In this document: piece by piece, positions 19,687 through 30,791 of the stretch
Position numbering within the stretch: position 1 is the stretch's first letter
How the letters are laid out: each line of letters opens with the position of its first letter
Origin: Fragilariopsis cylindrus CCMP1102
Lineage: Eukaryota; Bacillariophyta; Bacillariophyceae; Bacillariales; Bacillariaceae
Direction of reading: 5' to 3'
DNA: 64,000 nucleotides
NCBI GenBank assembly: GCA_900095095.1
Contig: FMBT01000292.1
Coordinates: 558,001 to 622,000 of the forward strand
Position numbers and translations under genes: made by a program
The notes under the pieces: model-generated
Told to the model about the DNA's origin: nothing
What the model saw: only the letters and a program-made list of their open reading frames with translations
Databases searched by the model: none

Positions 19687-22414
19687 TTAGACATAATCTA
19701 TTTGATACATGCTCAAGTGCTTTCTCAGATTAAGTCCATGCATCATAACATTGAGATCGTACAGGAGAAAAATTGCTGCCATTGTTGCGCTCAGCTTTAA
19801 TTGCCGTTGCATAATAATTGTCGTATCTTCGTAGCTCCATTGAGGGCAGCGATTTTCCAGAATCACATCGTCACATCCGGTGCATCCACTATTCTTCATT
19901 GCACATGCAATATCCCCTCGTTCTAGATCCGTTAAATTCAGTCGATAACTCCATACAATAGACGCAATAAAAATTGATATCAATAAGGCAGCGTTTAGAA
20001 ACAAAACTACTATCAAAATAAGGACAGCATTGCTCTTGTTTTGTTTATCGATGTTGCTGCGAATAGAGAAAGCCGACAAAAACCAACCCATTAAGAGTGC
20101 AACCAGAAAGAGGCCAGATGTGATTAAATATAAATACCCTACCCATCTATAACAGGAAGAATTAAAAAAACAATACTGGTTGTGAGCGGAGACAAAAGTT
20201 GATGCTTTACAAGCGATCGATTTCGTTTGTATCCTACCCACCTTTGTTCATTCAATTGATCCAGGTATGGATATGACGCGAAGAGAAAAAACGATGCAAA
20301 TAGAGCGGTGCAGAATACTGGAAATGTCAACCAGCCAACAATATTAATTTCTCTTGATTTTTGTACCATGGGTTTGGAAATGATACGTTCTAGGGATTTA
20401 ATAATAAGAAGCATTACAAACATATAAATATACCCCCACGATGCAAATGATCTGTAAAATACCATAAGCCAAAATCCTGTTTCTTTCTGAGCCTCGTCTC
20501 GTATCTCGGTACATGCAGTAGTATTATATTTACTAGTACACCAGTCATCTTCGGAAATATGGTCCGGTGCTCCAACTATTGGTACCTACAATCGATAGGA
20601 CAAGGAAACATTTAGTATCCAATTACTTTTAAAACTGTATCGGGCTGTCACATATTTTCATTAATATAGCATGTAATTGAACTTACCATGCATAATGTTT
20701 CAGCTGTTCCTGGGGAGCAGTAATGCTTTCTGAACCTACAATCGGTAAAAATGTTGGAATGTGTAAAATCATTAGTAAGTAAGTAAGTAAGATGGTTCTA
20801 AATCGTCTTCCAATAACGACCAACTAAATGATGCAAAAGAAGGGCTTACCACCACATTTGTTCGACATTCCAGTAATGCTCTAAATAAGTAGTCGTAAAA
20901 TCAAAAAGAAATATACGAAATAAAATTGTAAGAATGAGACTGACAATACATATGTATTTAAAATACGTAATCTTTTACACATAATACTTTCTCTTCCTTT
21001 ACTTACTTATCCAAATCGATGTCACTTGGTGATAATCAAAAACAATGATACAGAGAAAAGTATATACGGGTAAAATCCAGAGCAAGATCCATAAGAATCG
21101 AAGTGCACCCACGAGATCTACTTCTTTTATAATCCGGAAAGTCCAAACGCATGTAAATAGAAGGACTAAAGCCAAGCATCCGACAAAAGCAACACTTCCT
21201 TTATAATATATGTAGAATCAATCAAATATATCATAAAGTAATAAAAACTGGTTAGTCCACTCAAAAACAAAAACAAAAGAGTTGCATCATTGATGCAATT
21301 AATAGTGCAGCCACACACTGAAATACAATTACATCCATTGATTTTGTTTCTGGAGACGTGATTCCAACATACCATTATTGTTCCAGGTGTGCATTTGACT
21401 ACCAAAATCACCATTATTTTGAAATTCTCCCTTCATAAAGAGGACTACACACAACCACAAACTACCTACAAGCTGCATCGATGCGAAGAAAAACGAAAGT
21501 ATATTAAGGCGTGCCAAGATGAAACGATCAGACGATGTGCTTCCCTGTAGTTCGTTTTTATTTCTATAGCACCATAATGTTCCCAAACAAGGTGTTGACT
21601 TGACGACGAATAATGAAATTTGACGTGCGTTGAATAGATTATATACCCTACTGGCAAGCCCGTCGGTAGTTAATTCGTCACTTCCATCCCCCGATGAAGC
21701 AACTTCATTATCTACTTCTTCGAATGTTACCGCCTCTTGGTCTTGATCACGTATTCTTCGTGTATTGGTGTTCTTCAATGATGATTTTCGAGCCTCCTTC
21801 GGCATTCGTAATGATTTTTTATTATCTTGTTCAGCATCCATGGAATTTTGAGAGGAGGATTGAGCGTTGGGTGAAATGTCGGCATCATCATTTGTAGACG
21901 AATTTTCCGAGAAAGAAAAAGCAGGTGTTTCCTGGCCACGAGAAGCTTGGGTACTAGTGGTAGTATCAGTTAAATCCCGAGTATATGTTTTGCCATGGTT
22001 GGAATGAGTAAGCTGTATCACTCTCCCATCCATACGTATAAAGCTTCGCTTTGAACGAGGACTATGACTAGCAGCTCTTTTTTGCCGTGAAATATTAGAA
22101 TAGTAGTTTGTCTCATCTTCTTTCATAATATTGTGATCAACAGTACTACGTGTTCGTGTTGTTGATCTATCAAAGCTGACCGATTGCGACTGTTGCCGCG
22201 CAGATTGTCGACTGGGTGCAACCGGTGGAATATCTCCTTGAAATGGTTCGGGTCGTGGTTGTGGTAATTGTTGTTTATAGTGAAAATCATCGTTGTCTTC
22301 ATTGATATTGTTAATGATGATATTGCCATCCTCCAAATCTCCAGTAGTAGTTGGAACATCATCTAAACTGTCGTAGCTGCTGCTAATACCGGTTTGTCCA
22401 CCGCTGCCAAACAT
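19687..22414 (-). CDS. Polytopic membrane protein of unknown family
   Basis: Minus-strand gene with at least seven exons: 22414-21373, 21317 to about 21260 (donor uncertain), 21198-21007, 20880-20850 (31 nt), 20735-20687 (49 nt), 20585-20242 and 20146-19687. The first ~270 residues are polar, with SQ/RS-rich stretches likely to be cytosolic and phosphorylated. Seven or eight hydrophobic segments follow, including FFFASMQLVGSLWLCVVLF, FLWILLWILPVYTFLCIIVF, YIYMFVMLLIIKSL and NAALLISIFIASIVW. The long loop after the third segment and the last loop are Cys-rich (CSPGTAETLC, CTSKYNTTAC, CAMKNSGCTGC), as in disulfide-bonded extracellular loops. The topology is receptor-like, but I do not recognise a family. 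Confidence 0.7.
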
Positions 22415-23254
22415 AATGCCCTGGTTTATACTACCGCTACTACAACGACTGTAGTTTGTAACAACCTCAATATCTTCGGTATCTCTTTACGATAGATCGA
22501 GCAAAAACTTGATTTCATTGAAGTAGTCGTCGAGCGTCAATTTCGAAAATGTTAAAAAATTTCCAAAAAGAGCCGCAGTCATACCCTTTTTGAAACCCCC
22601 AATAATTCCTTGCCCCCGAAACTAGCTAGACAATATTATTTAGACTACTGTATACAGTGCATTATTGTACACTACTTATAACAATATGAAGTAAATTAAA
22701 TCAAAAGAATACAACAGCAAGATTGACTGATCAAATTAATTTAAATTGTTATTATCTCTTGCTTTATACTGTAGTATTATATCATTTGAAACTGTGGATG
22801 ATTATTAAAAATGTTTCAGTAATAAAGCATATTTGTCCAAGCACATCATTCGCGTTCAATAAGCTCCATTGACCATTAACAAAGTAGTATATCAGTGTTC
22901 TCTACCGATGTCTCCGTGTAGGAAGAATCGATTGTCCATAATCCATATGGTAGGACTATAATATTCTATCCTCTAGGATCAAGCAGAGGAAGATGAGTGA
23001 AATGATATATCCACAAGCGTTGAAAGTAGGTGCTGCTTAAAACCACACAGAGGAATGTGATAAGGTACTTCATTCCAAAGGCATTTATAGATGTAGTCAG
23101 GACGAAAATCAGACGACTTCATAGAGATTGGAGTGTTCAATAGAGTTGTACAGTACACAGTACGGACAAACCATGGGCAACATAATGATTTAGATTCATT
23201 ATGTTGAATGGAACACGATAAGGAATTTGGTCAATATCTTTTTGTCTCACGGTC
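22415..23254. other. Intergenic region, 840 bp
   Basis: No gene found. It is the promoter side of the polytopic protein and the 3' side of QSOX. A hairpin with 10-bp arms (AACATAATGA / TCATTATGTT, loop 7) lies at 23179-23205, 50 bp past the QSOX stop, and could be a 3' UTR structure. Confidence 0.5.
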
Positions 23255-25177
23255 TCACGATGTTCTAGATTTATCGGTTATACCCATTGAAACTCCAGGA
23301 CCCTGAGAAATTAATTGTCGTGCAGCAATTAAAGACGATTGTATCGATTTTCTTTGATTTCCTGTTACCTTATACACTAACCAAACAATTAGAAAGGTCA
23401 TGACCCAAAGCAGTCCAGCTATTGATGAGCCTTCACCGTCGACTTTCAGGAGCTTATCGAATTTCGGGTCAACTTCTGAATCCGGCCAATAGATTCGTTC
23501 GAGTAGTCGAAATATCTCCCCGTTAAACCAGGACCCGTCATTGCCAAAACATAGAATACAGCTATCGATATTAGGCCAGATTGCGGATACTTCGTCTCGA
23601 ATGCTTGGGATATTGTTTACACCATTTGTGAAAGTTTTGCTGACTCCTTCCCTTACAATTTTGATAGAGACTTCGTTGTGAACTTCCCAAAGCCAAAGAG
23701 ACAGTTCCTTCCAATCAGCTGGATTTTTGGAACCAACGTGGTTGGTCAACCTATCGCATCTACGATTAGAACATTCGTCGTACAATTTAACAAAATGTTC
23801 CGCACATGGTCGACACGTAAAGAACTTGTCGATATAATTTCTTATCGTATCAGCAGCACCAGAAGGAGAAAAAACTTCAGTCTCCGGAGTCATCATTTCC
23901 GAGTCAATCAAATTCTGCCCTCCACGCTGTTCAGCAACACCTACGGTAACGATGTGCAGTAATTTCCATAATCCGCATGAGAACCCATCTGTGCTTTTCT
24001 TCTTATTTTGACAAGAGATACTCCACCCCTTACGTGGAAAAGCAAACTCTTTAATAATTCGTCTGAGAGTGTCTTTATTTTTCGTAGCATATTCAAAGTT
24101 ATTTCGAAGATAAGCGATCAATTTATGAATTCCCCATTCAGGTGGTAAGCTAACAGTAAGTAAATTCAACCACGATCTGAGAGCTTCCTTCGATCCAATA
24201 TCTTCCAATCCCATTGAAAGACCAGTTTCTATCCCAACAAGAAACGAAAGCGAAGCGTCCAGTATCAATGCTTCTTCCTCGCTCATCTGGAAAATTCTCT
24301 TCACAAGGGGAATTCTCCCCGCAGCGGATTTAAACCATTTTGGATTACTTATATCTTTCGAATATCGCCGATCATAGAATTCTTTTGTTCCTGGACTCGC
24401 TCTTTTCATGCCTTTTGTCATTTCTTCGTACACTACTTTCTCATCATCTTTGCTGCGAATAAAATTATTACCCAGTCTACTATGACGCTTCTGAAGATAA
24501 TTTTCCATTTCTCCCTTCAACGTTTGATTGTACCGATCCATTGTTTTGTATTTAATCTTTCCTTTGGAATAACCTGCATTAAAGGCCCTTTCATATCCAG
24601 ACGAACCTGGATCTGAATCTGGTGGGCTGGACGTTTCGGTTGTCTCTTCCTCCTCCTTCACTTCACCATCATCGTCTCCTTTTTCGACGACAGTTTTATC
24701 TCCCATTAGAATTCCAGCAAGTTTCTTAGGAGAAATATTATGGTGATTCTCTACAGGTATCCCCTTACTGGTCGGAAAGTCGTCGTCATATCGAAACAGT
24801 CGGATGCTAGGATAACCTGAAATATCATATTCTTCTTCACATAGTTTTTCATTAGAATCGCATGATACGGCAAAGAATAAGATATCAGGATACATTTTAG
24901 TCGTTTCTTTCGCCAATTGGATATAATGGGAACTAAATGCAATACATGCAGGACAATGAGGAGAATAAAACTCCACGACCCGTGGTGATTTGTATTTCAT
25001 GAAATTGGTTCCGCCATCTTCAGAGATATACTCCTTAACGGCAGTCGTCTTCGAAGCGTACAAGTAGTTCGGGGTTTCTTCCATCGCCATTACCAAACAG
25101 AAACCTACGGATATAAGCAGGAAGGTTCGAGCAAGCATGATCATCCTTATCGTATCCCACATACATGATGGCACCAT
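23255..25177 (-). CDS. QSOX: Quiescin sulfhydryl oxidase (thioredoxin + Erv1)
   Basis: Single exon, 640 residues. A signal peptide lies near MIMLARTFLLISVGFCLVMA; the internal Met residues leave the exact start open. A thioredoxin domain has VVEFYSPHCPACIAF (CPAC at 75-78). A long Asp/Glu linker precedes a helical region. The Erv1/ALR FAD domain has CGLWKLLHIVTVG, FFTCRPCAEHF (CxxC near 454-457) and LWLWEVHNEVS, then a third CxxC in SCILC, and a C-terminal transmembrane anchor (GLLWVMTFLIVWLVYKV). QSOX makes disulfides in secretory-pathway proteins and passes electrons to O2. All three CxxC centres are present. It diverges from the TVP15-like gene. Confidence 0.92.
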   Translation of the reverse strand: MVPSCMWDTIRMIMLARTFLLISVGFCLVMAMEETPNYLYASKTTAVKEYISEDGGTNFMKYKSPRVVEFYSPHCPACIAFSSHYIQLAKETTKMYPDILFFAVSCDSNEKLCEEEYDISGYPSIRLFRYDDDFPTSKGIPVENHHNISPKKLAGILMGDKTVVEKGDDDGEVKEEEETTETSSPPDSDPGSSGYERAFNAGYSKGKIKYKTMDRYNQTLKGEMENYLQKRHSRLGNNFIRSKDDEKVVYEEMTKGMKRASPGTKEFYDRRYSKDISNPKWFKSAAGRIPLVKRIFQMSEEEALILDASLSFLVGIETGLSMGLEDIGSKEALRSWLNLLTVSLPPEWGIHKLIAYLRNNFEYATKNKDTLRRIIKEFAFPRKGWSISCQNKKKSTDGFSCGLWKLLHIVTVGVAEQRGGQNLIDSEMMTPETEVFSPSGAADTIRNYIDKFFTCRPCAEHFVKLYDECSNRRCDRLTNHVGSKNPADWKELSLWLWEVHNEVSIKIVREGVSKTFTNGVNNIPSIRDEVSAIWPNIDSCILCFGNDGSWFNGEIFRLLERIYWPDSEVDPKFDKLLKVDGEGSSIAGLLWVMTFLIVWLVYKVTGNQRKSIQSSLIAARQLISQGPGVSMGITDKSRTS

Positions 25178-25620
25178 TATTTGATCTTGATGGGTTGTTC
25201 CGAAAGGTCATTCTTTATGCAAGTTCGAAAGTATGCATAAATAATGAAATAATCGAAAATGAAATAAATACGTCTCAGATGTATTTATTTAGGTCCCGGA
25301 CCCGAAGGCTTTCCCCCTATTAGTAAGTTATTACTGCTACGTACCGCGTATATTACTAGTAGGGCTATTAACACTTTTTTACTACTGCATCCACGATTGA
25401 TAATTTAATTTCCGCGACTGACTGACTCGTCGCTAAATAGAATTTCTTTCCCATTTCGCCATTCAATTGAATGAAAACACACATAATACATAATGAGTAG
25501 CCGCCATTATTGACCAGATCAAAAAGCAAAGCAAACTTGTCGGCAACTAAATCCACGACCATACCAGATCCTTTACAATAACATGCACAGCGAGACACAA
25601 CGCCTACTTAGACTACCAAT
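25178..25620. promoter_or_regulatory. Bidirectional promoter region (QSOX / TVP15-like)
   Basis: 443 bp between divergent ATGs; a T/A-rich spacer with no distinctive repeat. The open frame at 25368-25598 (-) shows no family features. Confidence 0.45.
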
Positions 25621-26421
25621 ATGACGACAAACCAAAACAATAACAACAGTATGACGATGGACAACATCTCTCAGATCGCAAAGTCAGCTTTCACTACCGA
25701 AAATCTGGAAGCTGCTGGTCGTTTTACCAAAGAAAAGGCAATGGAGATTAAAAAACAAGCTGAAGACGGTGATCAGTCTTTACGTTTCCTAGCACTTATT
25801 GGTGGCATTGCATGTATTATTGTTGGCATATTCGAGACAACATCTCATATAATGAGACTACATCTCGTTGGTGCTCTGATTGATATATGCGTAGTTCTGC
25901 TCGGTGTCATCGTCGTGATCTTAGAAGGCAAGGACATGCTCTTATCTGAAAGTCTTGTTCAAAAGATTCATAAATATGCCTTATTCTTGAAATTTTTATG
26001 GGGTAGAGGAATGCTATACTTATTTATCGGGGCGTTGCAGCTCTATCAAATTGACTTGTTCAATCTTATTTGTGGTGGATATATGTGTGCAATAGGCGGA
26101 CTTTACATTTTTGTTGGTTATCGAACAGCAAACAAGCTTAAGACCATGCGCAAATCACTCTATTCTGAAGATACGCTACGAGTAAAGTTTCAAAACGCTG
26201 ACATCGAAGGTGATGGCCTGAATGTACAACAATTCCAAAGTTTATGTGTGGATTTGGGTCTTGACTTAACAGGAAAAGAAATAGAGGCGGCATTTGGTTA
26301 CATTCAACGAATGAATGATGGTATAACCACTGACAAACTAAGATACGAATCATTTCTAGCATGGTGGAGCTCTTTCGACGGAGAAGGACAGGTTGACGAA
26401 AATGAATTTATCTTCGTTTAA
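25621..26421 (+). CDS. COPI-associated/TVP15-like Golgi membrane protein with EF-hand-like tail
   Basis: Single exon, 266 residues, ATG at 25621. Four hydrophobic segments between about residues 60 and 175 (FLALIGGIACIIVGIF, LVGALIDICVVLLGVIVVIL, WGRGMLYLFIGALQL, LICGGYMCAIGGLYIFVGY) match the COPI-associated (TVP15) layout, including the GRGMLYLFIGAL signature. The C-terminal ~80 residues resemble a pair of EF-hands, but the loops (NADIEGDGLNVQQF; SSFDGEGQVDENEF) fit only loosely, so calcium binding is uncertain. TVP15-type proteins sit in Golgi/late-Golgi vesicle membranes. The fusion to an EF-hand-like region is also known in other protist homologues by general pattern. Confidence 0.75.
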   Translation: MTTNQNNNNSMTMDNISQIAKSAFTTENLEAAGRFTKEKAMEIKKQAEDGDQSLRFLALIGGIACIIVGIFETTSHIMRLHLVGALIDICVVLLGVIVVILEGKDMLLSESLVQKIHKYALFLKFLWGRGMLYLFIGALQLYQIDLFNLICGGYMCAIGGLYIFVGYRTANKLKTMRKSLYSEDTLRVKFQNADIEGDGLNVQQFQSLCVDLGLDLTGKEIEAAFGYIQRMNDGITTDKLRYESFLAWWSSFDGEGQVDENEFIFV

Positions 26422-27703
26422 ACGTTTCTTGATGCCTCAGTTCAATATGATGATGCCAATAATTATTGCTATGGGCAGTGCCCCATGGATCATATCTTCT
26501 GAAGACTATTTTAGCGACCTGATTGAGCACAGTTTGAGGTTCACTTTTGTACTGTACAGTATTAAAAAATTTACGACGAGCTAATTCTTTTTTTGTACAT
26601 ACTCTATAATATATTATGAGTATTAAGCTAAAGTTACTTGTTTGAAAAACAAGAAAACAGTGCTGTTCACAATATCATTATTACATGAAGCCGTATAACG
26701 AGAACTATAGTTCTATTGACATCATCTTATAGTAATAGCATTGAATTAGAGAATTTCTTTCTTCATATTATTACTTTGGAATGCTTTTAGGTAACTATTA
26801 TATACCCTAGCTAATTTCTTCAATATTCTACTACTATGATTCCTGCTCCAAACAATCCAGAAACACGGCTAAGTTTCATTGGCACTGTCCAATTCTATTT
26901 AACCATTAGTGAACAGGTAATTTGATGTAATTAATTTTTATTACATGATTCTATTGTGTTTGCTTCATGCTCGTCGTACGCATAATTTCATGTAACACTA
27001 GTAGTGAATAATATAATATTATATTATTAATACTTCGAAGTAACTGCTCATTTCAAACGGTCGAAAATAATTACCCACATTTATCCGTAGGACCAAAAGC
27101 ACAAAAGGTATCCACCTAGAAATCCTACAAGAGCTAGTACTCAAATCAAATGTCCAAAACTATTTTTGGACATTCAATTAAAAGTGACGTTTCCCTCTAG
27201 CAAGTTTCATAAACTTAACGACAAAGAACAAAAATAGAACAAAGAACGTTAAAGTAATAATAGAAATAAATATAGGTATGTGTCAGGCTACTCCGCAGAT
27301 ATTTTATTTAAGCACGCACATATGATGTTTGGACATTCGATATTTGCTGGAGCTCCTAAATATTATGGGATGGATTTTTGATCAATCTCCGTCCAATCAA
27401 ATCGCACACATTAGATGACGGCACATGTTGTCAGCTTCTTTGCAAATTCACAGAGCAGAGCGACGAAGCGTTTATACACGTGAAAGAACCACGCAAAAAT
27501 CTCTTCACTTGTAGTTCTAGCAATCTGATCACCTCAGATTCTCACAAGAAAATCGTCACTTTACATTGTCGCTATCACCACCTCTCAAAGGTAAATAGAG
27601 TGTGCCAATAACTTGCTGCCATCAACGTTCATATGATAGTTTTGGTAATAGATTTTATAATATAAGGTAACTTAGTTGGTTATTTGTTTATGGGGAAAAA
27701 AGA
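26422..27703. other. Intergenic region, 1.28 kb
   Basis: No convincing gene. AT-rich, with short ATAATATTATATTATT palindromes near 27009-27031. A 77-codon open frame at 27378-27611 has no recognisable features. The right part is presumably the promoter/5' UTR of the cyclin gene. Confidence 0.5.
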
Positions 27704-30247
27704 ATGGTAGGGAAAGTTGCTTCGATGCCTTCACAGCTCCTTCAAAAGGTTAAAGACTCTGAAAACGTCGCCTGTGATTATACTAATAATAATAATCATA
27801 GGACCAGCAGTAACGATACTAACTATAATTACACAGATTCGGTAAAAAGAAAATATTTTGGACAACAACAGAAAGAAGAACCAGCAATGACTGATCCTAC
27901 TCATATTTTACTACCAAAGGAAGGACTTGCGTCCGAACCTGTATCTGTATCGAATAATCATATTTCCCAAAAAAATGGGAACAAAACAAAATCTCAGTCG
28001 GATGATGATAAGAATGATGAGAATGATAGTGACAGTGATACTGATACTGAGAACGATGACAATAATTTGCATTTGTTTGTTGATGATAGCCAAAGCGGTG
28101 ATGATGGTGACGGAATTCCATTCAAGCCTTTACCAGACGATTATTTTTCACCAGCATCGGATCAACGTGGTTTGTTGTCATCAGGGACTGGGATTGGTAG
28201 GCCTAATAATAATACTGACGAGAACACCACTCCTGAGGATTTATTGGGACCTCCTCCATTCACAATGTACTCGACAGGGGCTCCACCGCTAACTATAGGC
28301 TCATCGACGAGTGGTCCTAGATATAACAACAACAACAACAATAATATTAGTAATCCAGATTCTGACGAGAATGTCGTTGGTCATAGGTCCCCTGTCCCAA
28401 TAGGGATTAGTCCTATGTATATGCTTTCAGCTGACAATACACCAAATTCGCATCAATTGGCGGCGACCATTGCATGCATATCATCTGATAACAACCATAA
28501 TAATACTTGTGGATCGATGAGTAGTCCAGCTAGTAGTAGATGCTCGCTCAGTACAGCAGCGACTCTTTCGGTACCGAAACAACCGTTTTTATATAGTGCT
28601 ATTGGATCTTTAGAACACGCGAATTGTAATTCATTCACAAAATTGAACAAACGCTTTTTAGCACCAACAAAAGAATTTTGCAAACCAGGACAGTCAATTT
28701 TAATCCCTCCAGCTAGAACTTATCATCAAGCACCTGGACAACAACGGAGGACGAATTCCTCTTCGTCTTTACTGCCAGCTTTATCAAGCACAGACCTAAA
28801 GATAATAGAACAGAATGAGAATGAGAATAGAAATGGTCGAGGCACTACTCCCGGTGCATCAAACGTTTATGGCACTGACACTAACACTAACTCAACGAAG
28901 AAAAAGTCCAATTCAAGTACCACATCGACTACTTCTTCAACCATAAATGCGACAAACAAAAATGATCGAGATGATGATGATGATGATGATGATGGAAAGA
29001 AAAATAATTCATCGATTCCGTCTAGTATACCGGCAAAGAAAATATCTACACGTGGAAGGCGTAGCACTACTATTGCTTCCAACACAACCAAAGCAAAAAA
29101 GAGCACCAAGAAGGTATCATACGATCCTTCTACCGCAAAGACCAACAAAAATAGGAAAAAATCGAGGAAGAAGGGAGGAGGACGAACACCCGTCGAAATG
29201 TTTCGTCCCTCTTCGGATGCATACACTCCACGTATTGAACGAAAAGATATCAAATTCAAGGCAGCCGAGAACCGGACACCCGTCCAGCATATGTCATCAC
29301 CTATGGGAACCCTTCAACGTCCTAATTTTCGTGATGCACTACGTAGAGTGGCTATGATTCTCCATCAGCATATTGTCAAAATCGAAAGTCGCTTTGAACA
29401 GCAAGGAGGGGGTGGTGGGCAATGCAGCAGCAACAGCAGCAGGAGTGATCATCCACAAAAGAAATCAGCCACCACCGATGACGGTCTTTTCCATGCATCG
29501 ATGCGAGATATTTTCAACGAAGATTGTTACAGGACACCAACATATAAGTGCCATATGGCACGAATTCCCATGGCCCGCCCAGGTATGGTCTACGGACTTC
29601 GAAAGGTCCAGGTCATGTACAGGATTCCGTCTGAGACAGAAATTTATGACTTTGCTCAACAACTCTTCCAGTCAGTTCAATTGTCATCAGAATGTTCCAT
29701 AGTTTGTCTTATTTACGTAGAACGTTTGATGGAAATTGCAAAGGTCCCACTACTGGCCTGTACATGGCGTCCTATCTTTATGTGTGCATTACTGTTGGCG
29801 TCGAAAGTGTGGCAAGATCTTTCCTCGTGGAACATCGAATTTTCAAGTGTTTATCCACAATTTTCACTCGAATCAATTAATAAACTGGAACTAAATTTTC
29901 TTCGCAACGTCAAATGGGACCTATACATTTCGAGCAGGTAAGTCTCCCACCCATCCTTCCCTTGAATTGTAAATTTTCACCTGTTTTTCTTCTTTAAACT
30001 TTTCTCCGCAACTTACCGAGATCGTTTTTTTCTACCATTTTCTTCCTTTCTGCACAACCTCGCAAGCTCGTACGCTAAGTACTACTTCGCGCTTCGTTCA
30101 TTAGTGGAAAAACAAGATTTCCGTCAAAGGTACAATCGCATGGTTGGTGGGGTTGGTAATGTTGCACAGGCGGAGGCTCTGAAAGTGCAAGAGAGAACAG
30201 AACAGGTTAAAGAGAAAGCGTTGCTACAACTTAGCCGAAGTATGTAG
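27704..30247 (+). CDS. CCNY: Cyclin Y-like protein with long disordered N-terminus
   Basis: Two exons, 27704-29937 and 30067-30247, about 804 residues. The intron (GTAAGT...CAAG) falls inside YISS|SSYAKYYFALRSL, and both sides match the cyclin Y family. The cyclin box lies near 640-790: AQQLFQSVQLSSECSIVCLIYVERL, WRPIFMCALLLASKVWQDLSSWN, INKLELNFLRNVKWDLYI. It ends with a helical tail (AEALKVQERTEQVKEKAL) like other cyclin Ys. The first ~600 residues are low complexity with Asn, Asp, Ser and Lys runs; repeated TPXXX Ser/Thr-Pro sites there could be CDK targets. Cyclin Y/PHO80-type cyclins partner CDK5/CDK14/16-like kinases, often at membranes or in nutrient signalling. Diatoms have expanded cyclins of this broad group. 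Confidence 0.85.
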
Positions 30248-30791
30248 TATTATAATATAGCGTTACATTCCTCTGTCATTCAATTGGATAAATCAAATAT
30301 ACTAATAGATGTAACCTGATCTTCTATTCTTCGACAAATATTTTGAAACCGATATCACGGCTAAAACTACAATACATCTCTCTCTTTGGGACAACTACTA
30401 TATAATTCTTTTTCTACATAAAATTACAGAGCAATATCATTAGGTCTTTTATAAAAACTAAGAACTAATAATGTAGCGTATTTCTTTACTACGAAAAAGA
30501 ATGCCCAGTCCTCGGGTCGGCCCACCTACGTCCACTACCAGCTGATCCTTACTCTATCCTGCAAGCTATGTTTTAGTCAATTTACCCACATAATTATTAC
30601 TGAAATATATATATTTCATATGCTATTATTACTGAAGTACTTCAGTAATTATACTGACAGGGAAGGCATGAAGACTCTATTTAGTATGGGAAGTATAGGC
30701 TTTTTAGATATTGTTTCTTTCCTAAAATCAGATGCTGATTCATTATTCATTTATGTACTGTATATAGAATTAAACATTCTATTTTCTGGTG
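30248..30791. other. Convergent intergenic region with palindromes
   Basis: Lies between the stops of the cyclin (+) and the coiled-coil gene (-). Contains two adjacent perfect palindromes: GAAATATATATATTTC near 30602-30617 and ATTACTGAAGTACTTCAGTAAT (30628-30649), written here in two parts as ATTACTGAAGT/ACTTCAGTAAT. No gene is seen. Confidence 0.55.

Noticed and set aside
27378-27611. Small 77-codon gene upstream of the cyclin
   Set aside because: No start context, domain or conservation cue; could equally be 5' UTR.
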